From positions 1-38,495 of the forward strand of contig CAYOZN010000038.1 of NCBI GenBank assembly GCA_964408455.1: a stretch of 38,495 nucleotides of DNA. Direction: 5' to 3'. Shown one piece after another: positions 1-8,748 of this stretch (position 1 is its first letter; every line of letters starts with the position of its first letter). The position numbers and the translations under genes are program-made. The notes under the pieces were generated by a model. That model saw only the letters and a program-made list of their open reading frames with translations, did not search any database and had not been told where the DNA came from. Source of the stretch: CAYOZN01 sp964408455 (GTDB lineage: Bacteria > Planctomycetota > Phycisphaerae > UBA1845 > UTPLA1).

Positions 1-469
<469 letters not shown>

Positions 470-558
470 GATTTGGACGAAGCAGTGGCTCCCGAACGAG
501 AAAAATCACCAAATCGCCAAGTCACCAAATCTCAAATTGAGTAGGAACGGAATTAAGA

Positions 559-1323
559 ATGCTGGAAATCAAGAACCTGCACGTATCGATCGACGATCAC
601 GAAATCCTGAAGGGTCTCACGCTAACCGTGAAGCCCGGCGAAGTGCACTCGATCATGGGCCCAAACGGCTCCGGCAAGAGCACGCTCGCCTCGGTCCTCG
701 CGGGAAATGAGAACTACGAAATCACCGACGGGGAAGTAATCTACAACGGCAAGAACCTGCTTGAGCTCTCGCCCGAGGAGCGCGCCTGGGAAGGCATCTT
801 CCTCGCCTTCCAATACCCCGTGGAGATTCCCGGCGTCAGCACCAGCTACTTCCTCAAGGCCGCCCTCAACGCCATGCGAAAGAGCAAGGGCCTGCCCGAG
901 ATCGAGGCCGAGGAATTCGCCAACATGGTCCACCAGAAGGCGAAAAGCGTCAGCCTCGACGAGAAGCTGATGGCTCGCGCCATTAATGACGGCTTTTCCG
1001 GCGGCGAGAAGAAACGCAACGAAGTCTTTCAGATGGCCATGATGGAGCCGAAACTCGCCATTCTCGACGAGACCGACTCCGGTCTGGACATCGACGCGCT
1101 CAAGATCGTCGCCAACGGTGTCAACCAGTTGCGCGGCCCCGACCGGTCCTTCATTGTCGTCACGCACTATCAGCGGCTGCTCAACTACATCGTGCCCGAC
1201 TTCGTGCACGTGATGGTCGACGGCCGCATCATCAGGAGTGGCGGCAAGGAGCTGGCCCTCGAGCTGGAGCAGAAGGGCTATGCAGGCATTCAGAACAGCG
1301 TCGCGGAGACGGTGGCTTCCTGA
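559..1323 (+). CDS. sufC: Fe-S cluster assembly ATPase SufC
   Basis: SufC is the ABC-type ATPase that drives conformational change of the SufB-SufD scaffold in the cytosol. The 254-residue length is normal. The Walker A motif GPNGSGKST is at residues 34-42, the Q-loop lies in LAFQYPVEIPGV, the ABC signature is the SUF-type FSGGEKKRNE, Walker B is LAILDETDSGLD, and the switch His is in VVTHYQRLL. There are no membrane segments, as expected for this soluble family. The ATG at 559 has a purine-rich GGAA upstream. It sits between sufB and sufD; the 92-bp gap to sufD shows no clear terminator. Confidence 0.97.
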   Translation: MLEIKNLHVSIDDHEILKGLTLTVKPGEVHSIMGPNGSGKSTLASVLAGNENYEITDGEVIYNGKNLLELSPEERAWEGIFLAFQYPVEIPGVSTSYFLKAALNAMRKSKGLPEIEAEEFANMVHQKAKSVSLDEKLMARAINDGFSGGEKKRNEVFQMAMMEPKLAILDETDSGLDIDALKIVANGVNQLRGPDRSFIVVTHYQRLLNYIVPDFVHVMVDGRIIRSGGKELALELEQKGYAGIQNSVAETVAS

Positions 1324-1415
1324 TCAGAACCCGTCGCGGAAGCGGCGGGTCGGCCCGCCCATCCGGGACGGGGTTTCGAGCGCGAGATATTCAGCTTTAT
1401 GAGGAGTTCGCAAGC

Positions 1416-2825
1416 GTGACTGTCATCAAGGAAGCCAAAGCAATTGAAAGCCTCCTCGCGGCCTACGCCGAATTCGAGCGCACCGATGCCGCACGTTCGG
1501 CATGGCTGAACGCAGTGCGCAAGGACGCCATCGCCGCCTTTGAAGAGATGGGTTTCCCCACGCTTCAGGACGAGGAATGGCGGTTCACCAGCGTTGCGCC
1601 AATCGCCAACACTACCTTCGAAAGCGCCACTCCGGGCAAGGTGCAGCTTACCACCGCCGAGATCGAGCAATTTCTCTTTGGCGCGAAGGGCGCGCTGCTC
1701 GTGTTCGTGAATGGCCGGTTCGACGCCAACCTCTCGCAGCGCCGCAATCTGCCCGACAACATCATCGCGTGCAGCCTTGCCGACGCGATGGACAGGCATC
1801 GTGCGATCGTCGAGAAGCATCTCGCCCGAGTCGCCGACCACCGCGAGCACGGCTTAATCGCCCTCAATACCGCCATGATCCGCGACGGCGCATTCATCCA
1901 CATCCCGCGCGAGGCCATCGTGCGCGAACCGATTCACGTGCTTTATCTCTCCACGCCCGGCGACCGTCCTTCGGCGTCGCATCCGCGCACCCTCATCGTC
2001 GCCGAGCCCTTCAGCCAGGCCACGCTGGTCGAGACCTACGCCGCCCCCGCGGAGAGCGTCTATTTGACGAACGCCGTCACTGAGATCGTCGCCGAGGAGA
2101 ATGCCGTCATCGACCATTACAAGGTCGAGCGCGAGAGCGACAACGCCTTCCACGTGCACGTCCGCCAGCTTCGCCAGGCGCGCAGCAGCAGCGTCTCGTC
2201 CCACACGCTCTCCTTCGGCGGCGGACTCGTGCGCAATGACATCAACACCGTGCTCGATGGCGAAAATGCCAACTGCGTCTTCAACGGTCTCTACGTCCAG
2301 CACGGCGAACAGCACGTGGACAACCACCTGCGCGTCGACCACGCGAAGCCGCACTGCAACAGTTGGGAATATTTCAAAGGCATCCTCAGCGACAAGTCGA
2401 AGGCCGTCTTCACCGGCCGCATCATCGTGCGAAAGGATGCCCAGAAGACCGACGCCAAGCAGTCGAATGCCAACCTGCTGCTGTCCGAGGAGGCGTCCAT
2501 CGACACCAAGCCCCAGCTCGAAATCCTCGCCGACGACGTAAAGTGCACCCACGGCGCGACCGTGGGACAGGTCGACGACGAGGCCGTGTTCTATCTGCGT
2601 TCGCGCGGCGTGCCGCTGGATGCAGCACGCAGCCTGCTGGTGTACGCCTTTGCCGGCGAGAGCATCGGGCAGGTGCGCATCCCGGCGCTGCGCGACAAGT
2701 TGCAGGACCTCTTGGCCGCCCGACTGGCACATGGCGAGAGCCTCACCTTCGGCCGGCCGTTCGAATACAGCGATGACTTCGGTGAAATTGTCAGAGCAGC
2801 CGACCAGCGCCGCCACACGTCTTGA
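1416..2825 (+). CDS. sufD: Fe-S cluster assembly protein SufD
   Basis: SufD is the SufB paralogue that completes the SufBC2D scaffold. The 469-residue product has the N-terminal helical region (with GFPTLQDEEWRFTSV), the beta-helix core (VERESDNAFHVHV, SHTLSFGGGLVRNDINTVL, FKGILSDKSKAVFTGRIIV, with conserved KTDAKQSNANLLLS), and the C-terminal signature CTHGATVGQVDDEAVFYLRSRG. I chose the GTG at 1416 because GAGGAG at 1401-1406 lies at ideal distance and the next in-frame ATG is far inside the conserved part. Its 3' end overlaps the chosen start of the sufS-sufE gene by 53 bp, which points to translational coupling. Confidence 0.95.
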   Translation: MTVIKEAKAIESLLAAYAEFERTDAARSAWLNAVRKDAIAAFEEMGFPTLQDEEWRFTSVAPIANTTFESATPGKVQLTTAEIEQFLFGAKGALLVFVNGRFDANLSQRRNLPDNIIACSLADAMDRHRAIVEKHLARVADHREHGLIALNTAMIRDGAFIHIPREAIVREPIHVLYLSTPGDRPSASHPRTLIVAEPFSQATLVETYAAPAESVYLTNAVTEIVAEENAVIDHYKVERESDNAFHVHVRQLRQARSSSVSSHTLSFGGGLVRNDINTVLDGENANCVFNGLYVQHGEQHVDNHLRVDHAKPHCNSWEYFKGILSDKSKAVFTGRIIVRKDAQKTDAKQSNANLLLSEEASIDTKPQLEILADDVKCTHGATVGQVDDEAVFYLRSRGVPLDAARSLLVYAFAGESIGQVRIPALRDKLQDLLAARLAHGESLTFGRPFEYSDDFGEIVRAADQRRHTS

Positions 2826-4503
2826 CGTGGAGCGCATCCGCGACGACTTCCCCATTCTCCACCAGCTGGCGAATGGCAAGCCGCTCGTCTATCTCGACAA
2901 TGCCGCCACGGCCCAGAAGCCGCGCGCGGTCATTGAGGCCGTGCGCCGTTACTACGAGCAGGACAATTCAAACATCCACCGCGGTGCCCATGTCCTCGCC
3001 GGCCGGGCGACGGAGGCCTACGAACACGCCCGTGTCGTCGTGCAGCGCTTTCTCAATGCTGCCCGCGCGGAGGAGATCGTCTTCGTCCGCGGGACGACGG
3101 AGGCCGTCAACCTCGTGGCACAAAGCTATGGCCGCAAGGAAATCGGCCCCGGCGACGAGATTCTCATCTCGGCGATGGAGCATCATTCAAACATCGTCCC
3201 CTGGCAGCTCGTCTGCGAGCAGACCGGCGCGACGTTAAAGGTCATCCCCATCAACGACGACGGCGAAATCCTGCTCGATGAATACGAGCGGCTGCTCTCG
3301 CCGCAGACCAAGATCGTCGCCATCACGCAGATCTCCAACGCGCTGGGCACCATCAACCCGGTCCGCGAGATGGTCGAGATGGCCCATGCCCGCGACATTC
3401 CCGTGCTGGTCGATGGCGCCCAGAGCGCCCCGCACATCCCCGTCGACGTGCAGGAACTCGGCTGCGACTTCTTCTGCTTCAGCGGCCACAAAGTCTATGG
3501 CCCGACGGGCATCGGCGTGCTCTACGGTCGGCACGCGCTGCTCGAGCGCATGCCGCCATACCAGGGCGGCGGGTCGATGATCCGCAGCGTCAGCTTCGAG
3601 AAGACCACGTTCACCGATCCGCCGCTGCGCTTCGAGGCCGGCACACCCAACATGGCGGGTGCCGTGGGCCTGGCAACCGCGCTGGATTACATGTCTTCCC
3701 TCGGCCGCGAGGCGATCGCCCTTCACGGTCGCGAACTGCTCGATTACGCAACGCACCAGCTTAGATCGATCAAGGGCCTCCGCCTCATCGGCACCGCGAA
3801 GAACAAGGCCGCCATCCTCTCCTTCGTGGTCGATGGCGTGCACGCCGACGACATCGGCAAGCTGCTCGACCAGGAGGGCATCGCCATCCGCGTGGGTCAC
3901 CACTGCTGCGAGCCGCTGATGAAGCGGTTTAATGTCACCGCGACGGCACGGGCCTCGCTGGGCATCTACAACACCGAGAAGGACGTGGACGCCCTGGCCG
4001 CCGGCATCCGCAAGGCGATTCACGTCGTCCAGCGCACCTGCCCCGTGGTGAAGGTCGAAGTCCGCCCGTCGGACGAGCCGATCGAGACGACGCAGGATCG
4101 CATCATCCGCGAATTCGCCGCCTGCCAGTCGTGGGAAGACAAGTACCAGAAGATCATCGACATCGGCAAGCGCCATCCGCCGATCCCGGACGAATTGCGG
4201 GTGGACAAGCTGCTGGTGCAGGGCTGCCAGTCGCGCGTGTGGATGCACGCCAGGCCGGAGGATGGCCGCGTGGTCTTCACGGCCGAGAGCGACGCGCTGA
4301 TCGTGAATGGCCTCGTGGCCCTGCTGCTGCGCGTCTATTCCAACCGCAGCCCGGCCGAGATCGTGAACACCGAGCCGCGCTTCGCGCAGGAGATCGGCCT
4401 GATGGAACATCTTTCGCCGACGCGTGCCAACGGCCTGTCATCGATGCTGAAGCAGATCAAGCTGTACGCCCTGGTGCTCCAGTCGACGATGAAGAAAGCG
4501 TAG
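2773..4503 (+). CDS. sufS: SufS cysteine desulfurase fused to SufE sulfur acceptor
   Basis: A 576-residue fusion. Residues about 17-420 are a group II cysteine desulfurase (PLP enzyme, Cys to Ala plus persulfide): YLDNAATAQKP, NIHRGAHVLAGRATEAYE, MEHHSNIVPWQ, the PLP-Lys motif FSGHKVYGPTG, and the active-site Cys region RVGHHCCEPLMKRF. Residues about 430-576 are a complete SufE domain with the acceptor Cys in VQGCQSRVW. SufE normally is a separate protein of about 140 residues that takes the persulfide from SufS and hands it to SufB. The ATG at 2773 is inside the end of sufD; the frame stays open further upstream (to 2620), but only as antiphase overlap with sufD. A GTG at 2827, just after the sufD stop, is an alternative start. 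Confidence 0.93.
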   Translation: MTSVKLSEQPTSAATRLDVERIRDDFPILHQLANGKPLVYLDNAATAQKPRAVIEAVRRYYEQDNSNIHRGAHVLAGRATEAYEHARVVVQRFLNAARAEEIVFVRGTTEAVNLVAQSYGRKEIGPGDEILISAMEHHSNIVPWQLVCEQTGATLKVIPINDDGEILLDEYERLLSPQTKIVAITQISNALGTINPVREMVEMAHARDIPVLVDGAQSAPHIPVDVQELGCDFFCFSGHKVYGPTGIGVLYGRHALLERMPPYQGGGSMIRSVSFEKTTFTDPPLRFEAGTPNMAGAVGLATALDYMSSLGREAIALHGRELLDYATHQLRSIKGLRLIGTAKNKAAILSFVVDGVHADDIGKLLDQEGIAIRVGHHCCEPLMKRFNVTATARASLGIYNTEKDVDALAAGIRKAIHVVQRTCPVVKVEVRPSDEPIETTQDRIIREFAACQSWEDKYQKIIDIGKRHPPIPDELRVDKLLVQGCQSRVWMHARPEDGRVVFTAESDALIVNGLVALLLRVYSNRSPAEIVNTEPRFAQEIGLMEHLSPTRANGLSSMLKQIKLYALVLQSTMKKA

Positions 4504-4532
4504 TGCGCCGGAGCGCCGGCCCTCTCGCGACG

Positions 4533-4615
4533 CGAGCCGGCCCGGCACGACGCGTGTCGCCCTGGTTGACTCGAGCCGGACACGAGACGATGCGAGCCGG
4601 ACCGTGTCGGTCCGG
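4533..4615 (+). repeat. GC-rich repeated octamers and hairpin after sufSE
   Basis: The octamer CGAGCCGG occurs three times, at 4533, 4572 and 4593. The last copy runs into a perfect 7-bp hairpin CCGGACC-GTGTC-GGTCCGG (4597-4615). No T-run follows, so it is not a classical intrinsic terminator. It separates the core suf genes from the zinc-ribbon genes and may slow or end transcription. Confidence 0.35.
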
Positions 4616-4728
4616 CGCCCGTTCACGCGGAGCAGACCCTCCGACGCGCAGCACAGCACCGAACGCATCAGCGGAATGCCGCAGACGTCGCGCGATAGCT
4701 GGCGCGCTCTCCACTCAAGCCCGGAAAA

Positions 4729-5376
4729 ATGCCACGAAAACGCCCATTCTGGAAGCGGTTCAGCAGACTGTGGCTGCTGATCGCGGTGCTTTTCGCCTGC
4801 ACTGTCACGCTGGCCATCGTTTACCGGGAACGGCATCACGCCTGGCATGTGAATACAGGCGGTGACACCTGGTCGTGCATCATGCTGAGCGGCGGAAACT
4901 TTACCGCATGCTATTTTTCCAACGGGCAGCCGCCATTATTCGGTTTTCGTCCCCCTTTCAGTTACATGTTGGGCGTGGGTGCGTTTATCGGCGCCCACCA
5001 CCAGATTGAGGGGGAGAAGCAGGCTTGGGACGATCCAGCGCCCGAGCATGTACTCGACGACTGGAGACAGCGGAAACGCACCATTCGTCAGGCGTTTTCC
5101 CGTTTCCTGTCGCGGGAAATACACAATAGAACGCGGTACGGGCTTTTTGGCCATTTTGAGAACTCAGCGCGAACGATGTCCGGCTCGCAGCGGGAATTGA
5201 TCGTCAGCTTTCCCATCTGGATGGCCGCAACGCCCGCATTTCTACTATTCGCAGCCAGGGGCTTTCGCTCGCGTCTCCGCCGGCGCAGGCGCATGAAGGG
5301 CCTCTGCATGACATGCGGCTACGATATTCGCGGAAACGCCGGCGACATATGCCCGGAATGCGGCAACGTGAATTGA
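4729..5376 (+). CDS. Membrane protein with C-terminal CGYDIRG zinc ribbon
   Basis: A 215-residue protein of unknown function. It has a basic N-terminus and a membrane segment at about 13-31 (LWLLIAVLFACTVTLAIVY), a central soluble part of about 125 residues, a second hydrophobic stretch (FPIWMAATPAFLLFA) followed by an Arg-rich patch, and a C-terminal zinc ribbon CMTCGYDIRG...CPECG with two CxxC pairs. This TM-basic-zinc-ribbon layout is common in planctomycete genomes. The next gene (5381) is a paralogue with the same layout, so the pair arose by duplication. Both lie between sufSE and sufT on the same strand. No enzymatic motif is seen, and a link to Fe-S assembly rests only on position. 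Confidence 0.75.
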   Translation: MPRKRPFWKRFSRLWLLIAVLFACTVTLAIVYRERHHAWHVNTGGDTWSCIMLSGGNFTACYFSNGQPPLFGFRPPFSYMLGVGAFIGAHHQIEGEKQAWDDPAPEHVLDDWRQRKRTIRQAFSRFLSREIHNRTRYGLFGHFENSARTMSGSQRELIVSFPIWMAATPAFLLFAARGFRSRLRRRRRMKGLCMTCGYDIRGNAGDICPECGNVN

Positions 5377-5380
5377 GGCC

Positions 5381-6157
5381 ATGAAACACCGTCGATCTTA
5401 CACACATTTCCTCAGAGCAGGCTGGATCATCCTGCTCTTCGGCTTGCTGATCGTCCCGGCGCTGGCGGCAGTCATCGGACGCGACCGGCACCTGTACCGG
5501 CCCATCGGCTCGAATGCCGATGCCTGGACATTCATCAATCTGCACGAGGGCATCATCACCGTCTGTCATTTTTCCGCCGGTGAACCTCCCGATCTCCGAT
5601 CAACCCGCACTTATCCCGCCGCCCGCGATCAATTCCTTTCGTCGAAATCACTCATTAAAGACCTGCAGCGGCGGCTGGCCCTCGATTTGCAATCGATGGA
5701 GGCGTCGATCAACGACATGGAGCGCCAGGGTTCCTGCGATTTTCTTGATATTGTTCACGAACGGCAGAACTTCGACCGTCTTCGCATGTCGCATTCCAGG
5801 CTGGATGAGACGCTATCGGACGAACGACAACGACTCTCAACCGCCATTGTCAGAGCGTTGCAGAGCAGGTCGTTCGCAGGATTTCGCGTCGCCTACGACG
5901 ATATTTATCAGCAGGAACTTTCCGTCTGCCTGCCGGCATGGCTTCCCTGCGTGCCCGCCTTTCTGCTGCTGGCCAGGATGGGCCTGCGCCGGCGGCGCGC
6001 ACGCAGTCGCCTGCGGTCTGGCCTTTGCATCCAGTGCGGCTACGATCTGCGTGGCGGCGTAAGCAGCGTGTGTTCCGAATGTGGCGCCGCCGTGCCGGTG
6101 GTGTCCGCCGCGCCTGCACCGGACGTGGCGGCAGCCGTGAACGTGTTGAAGACATGA
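5381..6157 (+). CDS. Membrane protein with C-terminal CGYDLRG zinc ribbon (paralogue)
   Basis: A 258-residue protein built like its upstream neighbour: an N-terminal membrane segment (WIILLFGLLIVPALAAVIG), a soluble part with a probable coiled coil (about 85-150, rich in Leu/Arg/Glu), then LPAWLPCVPAFLLLARMGLRRRRARSR and a zinc ribbon CIQCGYDLRG...CSECG. The tail after the ribbon is Ala/Val-rich. It starts 4 bp after the previous stop, and its stop overlaps the sufT ATG in the form ATGA (6154-6157), so translation of the three genes is probably coupled. Function unknown; the ribbon may bind zinc. Confidence 0.75.
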   Translation: MKHRRSYTHFLRAGWIILLFGLLIVPALAAVIGRDRHLYRPIGSNADAWTFINLHEGIITVCHFSAGEPPDLRSTRTYPAARDQFLSSKSLIKDLQRRLALDLQSMEASINDMERQGSCDFLDIVHERQNFDRLRMSHSRLDETLSDERQRLSTAIVRALQSRSFAGFRVAYDDIYQQELSVCLPAWLPCVPAFLLLARMGLRRRRARSRLRSGLCIQCGYDLRGGVSSVCSECGAAVPVVSAAPAPDVAAAVNVLKT

Positions 6158-6558
6158 CCCGCGAATTCGCTAACGACATGAACACCAATCAACCCTCACC
6201 CGACGCGATCAAGTCCGCCATCATCGCCGCCCTCAAGACCCTCAAAGACCCCGAGATCCCCGTCAGCATCTGGGAGCTCGGCCTCATCTACGAACTCACG
6301 GTCTCACCCGCCGGCGAGGCCTACATCCGCATGACGCTCACCACGCCCAACTGCCCCGTCGCCGGCGACCTGCTCAAGGAAGTCGAGCGCCGCACCCGCG
6401 ACACCCCCGGCGTCACCGACGCCAAGGTCGATCTCGTCTGGGAGCCGGTCTGGACCAAAGACCGCATGTCCCCCGCCGCCCGCCTCATCCTCGACATGCA
6501 GGAGGACGAGGGCAGTCGCCGCAAGGAGCAGTTCTTCAAGCTGGGCCGACTAAAATAG
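6154..6558 (+). CDS. sufT: SufT-like DUF59 (MIP18 family) protein
   Basis: A 134-residue DUF59 protein. Motifs include LKDPEIPVSIWELGLIYELTV (the DPE..v.i..LGLiy core) and MTLTTPNCPVAGDL, with the conserved Cys of the family, followed by VDLVWEPVWTKDRMSPAARL, typical of SufT/PaaD-like proteins. SufT is an auxiliary factor for maturing Fe-S proteins, found in SUF operons. I chose ATG 6154, which overlaps the upstream stop; an in-frame ATG at 6178 is equally possible and would remove eight residues. It ends the SUF operon; a near-perfect hairpin follows at 6616-6647. Confidence 0.88.
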   Translation: MTREFANDMNTNQPSPDAIKSAIIAALKTLKDPEIPVSIWELGLIYELTVSPAGEAYIRMTLTTPNCPVAGDLLKEVERRTRDTPGVTDAKVDLVWEPVWTKDRMSPAARLILDMQEDEGSRRKEQFFKLGRLK

Positions 6559-6615
6559 CCTCGGCCAGAAGAATACAGTTCGGACATTGCAAACTGGCAT
6601 CAGAATCGGCGGGTG

Positions 6616-6647
6616 GCATGCTCTCGCTGTACCCAGCGTGAGCATGC
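6616..6647 (+). terminator. Inverted repeat downstream of sufT
   Basis: GCATGCTC-T-CGCTG, loop TACC, CAGCG-T-GAGCATGC: a 13-bp stem with one T/T mismatch. There is no T-run after it, so termination is possible but not shown. It could also be an operator. Confidence 0.35.
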
Positions 6648-6785
6648 GGGCCTCCAGCGCCATTGCCTGGCGAACGTAACGTCTACCCACCGATCGATAA
6701 ACGCCCGCTGTCATCCTAGATGTATCGCCGCGTTGACAAGGCCATGCGACGCCATGCCGGATAAAATCCTTCATGGAGATTCCTC

Positions 6786-7274
6786 ATGCCAAATCAACAC
6801 GATAACACCACGCAAGCGGCGCCCCCAGGCACCATCCGCCTTCAACGCGTATTCAAAGCCCCGCCCGAGCGCATCTACAAGGCCATCCTCGATCCCGCCG
6901 CGAATTGCAAGTGGCTCCCGCCGCACGGCTTCACCTGCACCGTCCACCACCTCGACGCCTGTGTGGGCGGCACGTACAAGATGTCCTTCACGAATTTCTC
7001 AACCGGCAAGAGCCATTCCTTCGGCGGCAAGTACGTCGAGTTGGTCCCCGGAGAGCGGATCGTCGCGACCGACGTGTTCGACGATCCCAATCTGCCCGGC
7101 CAGATGCGGACGACGTACACGTTCCGGAAGGTCTCCGTCGGCACAGAAGTGAACATTGTGCAGGACAACATCCCGTCGGTCATCCCGCCGGAGGCGTGCT
7201 ATCTCGGCTGGCAGGAGTCGCTGGAGCAACTGGCGAAGCTGGTCGGGGCGGAAATTCCGGATGAGGGGGCGTGA
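6786..7274 (+). CDS. SRPBCC / Aha1-domain protein
   Basis: A 162-residue START/Bet v 1-like (SRPBCC) protein of the activator of Hsp90 ATPase C-terminal-like family. The N-terminal strand FKAPPERIYKAILDPAANCKWLPPHGF, the GGTYKMSF turn, the LVPGERIVATDVFDDPNLPG segment and the C-terminal helix GWQESLEQLAKLVG fit the family. These proteins hold hydrophobic ligands in a cavity; substrate unknown. ATG 6786 has GGAGA eight bases upstream. The gene stands alone, between the SUF operon and a minus-strand toxin-antitoxin pair. Confidence 0.85.
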   Translation: MPNQHDNTTQAAPPGTIRLQRVFKAPPERIYKAILDPAANCKWLPPHGFTCTVHHLDACVGGTYKMSFTNFSTGKSHSFGGKYVELVPGERIVATDVFDDPNLPGQMRTTYTFRKVSVGTEVNIVQDNIPSVIPPEACYLGWQESLEQLAKLVGAEIPDEGA

Positions 7275-7295
7275 GCCGGCGAGCGGGCGAAGTGA

Positions 7296-7715
7296 TCAGG
7301 CGAGTGGGTTGATCAACTCGATGCCGTCGATCGTGCGCGGAGAACCCATGTCTTCTGTGTATAGTTGAGTTATCCCCGCGGCACGGCAGGCGCCCAGGAT
7401 CATGCCGTCCCAATGCGAAAGGCTGAATCGCTCGCACAGGTCGATCGCTGCGTCGAACGCTTCCGGCGTCGGGATCACCATGGGAAAAAGGTGGCGAAAT
7501 GCCTGGACATGTTGCGAGAACTCAGTGGAAGTCATGCGTCCGTTCTCGCGCCAGCGTCGAAGCTGCTGAGTCAATTCACCAAGGACCTGCCATAGCAAAA
7601 CAGTAGGCACATCGGCGGAGCGAATGTGTTGCAAAAACTGCCGCGCCTTGAGCTGCTTATGTGGCTCGTTGCGATCCACCGAATACAGCAGGACGTTGGT
7701 GTCAACGGCGTTCAT
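7296..7715 (-). CDS. PIN-domain ribonuclease toxin (VapC-like)
   Basis: A 139-residue PIN protein. The first acidic residue is in AVDTNVLLYSVD (Asp5), the second is Glu in QVLGELTQQL, and further acids lie in SLSHWDGMILGACRAAG and LYTEDMG, matching the four-acid Mg-binding site of VapC-type RNases. Such toxins cleave RNA (often tRNA) and are neutralised by the partner antitoxin. The start overlaps the end of the upstream antitoxin gene by 14 bp, the usual antitoxin-first order of these modules. Confidence 0.88.
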   Translation of the reverse strand: MNAVDTNVLLYSVDRNEPHKQLKARQFLQHIRSADVPTVLLWQVLGELTQQLRRWRENGRMTSTEFSQHVQAFRHLFPMVIPTPEAFDAAIDLCERFSLSHWDGMILGACRAAGITQLYTEDMGSPRTIDGIELINPLA

Positions 7716-7929
7716 GCAATTGGTCGCGGTTCAGTCGGTCGCCGCCAGAATCAAAGCCGGAGGTCGTCCAAAGTTGTTGAAGCATTCTCCAAGAATCGTC
7801 CGCCTGGTTTGAACCATTGGCGTCAAGTGCTTCCACCACCAGGCGGACTCGCGCATTGTCCGACAGGGCGGGGCGCTGATCGGGCTTGAAGACGCCGTCT
7901 TCAAATGTCGCTGCGAGTATTTGAACCAT
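7702..7929 (-). CDS. DUF104 / AF2212-like antitoxin
   Basis: A 75-residue protein starting MVQILAATFEDGVFKPDQ, with the DUF104 pattern of a short beta unit ending RVRLVVEAL. AF2212-like proteins are antitoxins typically paired with PIN toxins, which is the arrangement here. The frame is open 48 bases further upstream, but ATG 7929 has AAGGCAG at good distance and begins at the conserved strand. The C-terminal half (NGSNQADDSWRMLQQLW...) is the probable toxin-binding tail. It overlaps the PIN gene by 14 bp. Confidence 0.8.
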   Translation of the reverse strand: MVQILAATFEDGVFKPDQRPALSDNARVRLVVEALDANGSNQADDSWRMLQQLWTTSGFDSGGDRLNRDQLHERR

Positions 7930-8009
7930 GGCTTTGCTGCCTTGCCGTAAGAGTCTCACCCAGCATACACCATTCATGTAGCGCGGTCGAGCATTGTTGC
8001 GAGCATAGA

Positions 8010-8570
8010 TTACTTTAGCCTCTCCAGCCGCCCCTTCCGCTTCACGATGTTCTTATAGTCCCACTGAATCTCCACCGACTTCCCCAGCCACCGCTTCAAA
8101 TCCTTCGCCGAAATCTGATCCTCAGCCGTGTACCGCGCACCCGCCGTCTGGAAGCCGCCCTCGGGCGCAAGACCCGGCTCATCGAACGACCGCCCGCTCC
8201 AGAACAGCAGGCGGACGCAGTCCTTGAGCTTGTGATAGCCCACGATCGGGTTGCCATCGAGAAACCACACCGGATGAGCGTGCCAGATCTTGTTCTCCGC
8301 CCCCGGCAGGTGACGGTCGATCAGTGTCGCCAGCGTGTCGCAGATCCGCCGGTCGCCTGCGGCCTGTGCCGCGTTGTACGCAAGGATGTCGGCATGGATC
8401 GCCCCGCGCGAAGTCGCTCTTACGCTACTTAATTTTTTCTTCGCAGCACGTGGACCCTTCGCGCCCGCGCTGGAACTTTTTGTTCGCTTCTTTGCGCCAC
8501 CTGGCTTGCGCGCCGTGGCGGCCTTACGCGCAGGGCCTTTCGTTCCACGCTTTACAGCCTTCTTCACCAT
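8010..8570 (-). CDS. DUF1801 protein with Lys/Ala-rich H1-like N-terminus
   Basis: 186 residues. Residues 1-57 are a basic, Lys/Ala/Gly/Ser-rich disordered tail (KKAVKRGTKGPARKAATARK...), resembling histone H1 C-tails. Residues about 58-135 match the YdhG/DUF1801 fold (LIDRHLPGAENKIWHAHPVWFLDGNPIVGYHKLKDCVRLLFWSGRSF), and the remainder carries the KDLKRWLGKS helix common to longer DUF1801 proteins. DUF1801 has a frataxin-like fold with unknown activity. The tail suggests nucleic-acid binding (inference). Confidence 0.78.
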   Translation of the reverse strand: MVKKAVKRGTKGPARKAATARKPGGAKKRTKSSSAGAKGPRAAKKKLSSVRATSRGAIHADILAYNAAQAAGDRRICDTLATLIDRHLPGAENKIWHAHPVWFLDGNPIVGYHKLKDCVRLLFWSGRSFDEPGLAPEGGFQTAGARYTAEDQISAKDLKRWLGKSVEIQWDYKNIVKRKGRLERLK

Positions 8571-8593
8571 CTTCTCCTCGCAACGCCGAAAAA

Positions 8594-8648
8594 TCCGCAG
8601 ATTGCGCGGCTTTCACAAATCAAAAATGAAACCGCAGATTTCACAGAT
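8594..8648. repeat. 55-bp repeat, left flank of scaffold gap
   Basis: This 55-bp stretch (beginning TCCGCAGATTGCGCGG) is identical to 8749-8803 on the other side of the N gap. It carries the CCGCAGATTTCACAGAT element. Exact identity at both contig ends is typical of a k-mer overlap in the assembly. Confidence 0.85.
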
Positions 8649-8748
8649 NNNNNNNNNNNNNNNNNNNNNNNNNNNNNNNNNNNNNNNNNNNNNNNNNNNN
8701 NNNNNNNNNNNNNNNNNNNNNNNNNNNNNNNNNNNNNNNNNNNNNNNN
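8649..8748. other. Scaffold gap (100 N)
   Basis: One hundred N. The flanks share an exact 55-bp sequence, so the gap may be of zero or negative length, or may hide further repeat copies. Confidence 0.98.

Noticed and set aside
2620..2772. Longer start for sufS-sufE
   Set aside because: The extension is out-of-frame overlap with conserved sufD and has no SufS similarity; ATG 2773 or GTG 2827 fits better.
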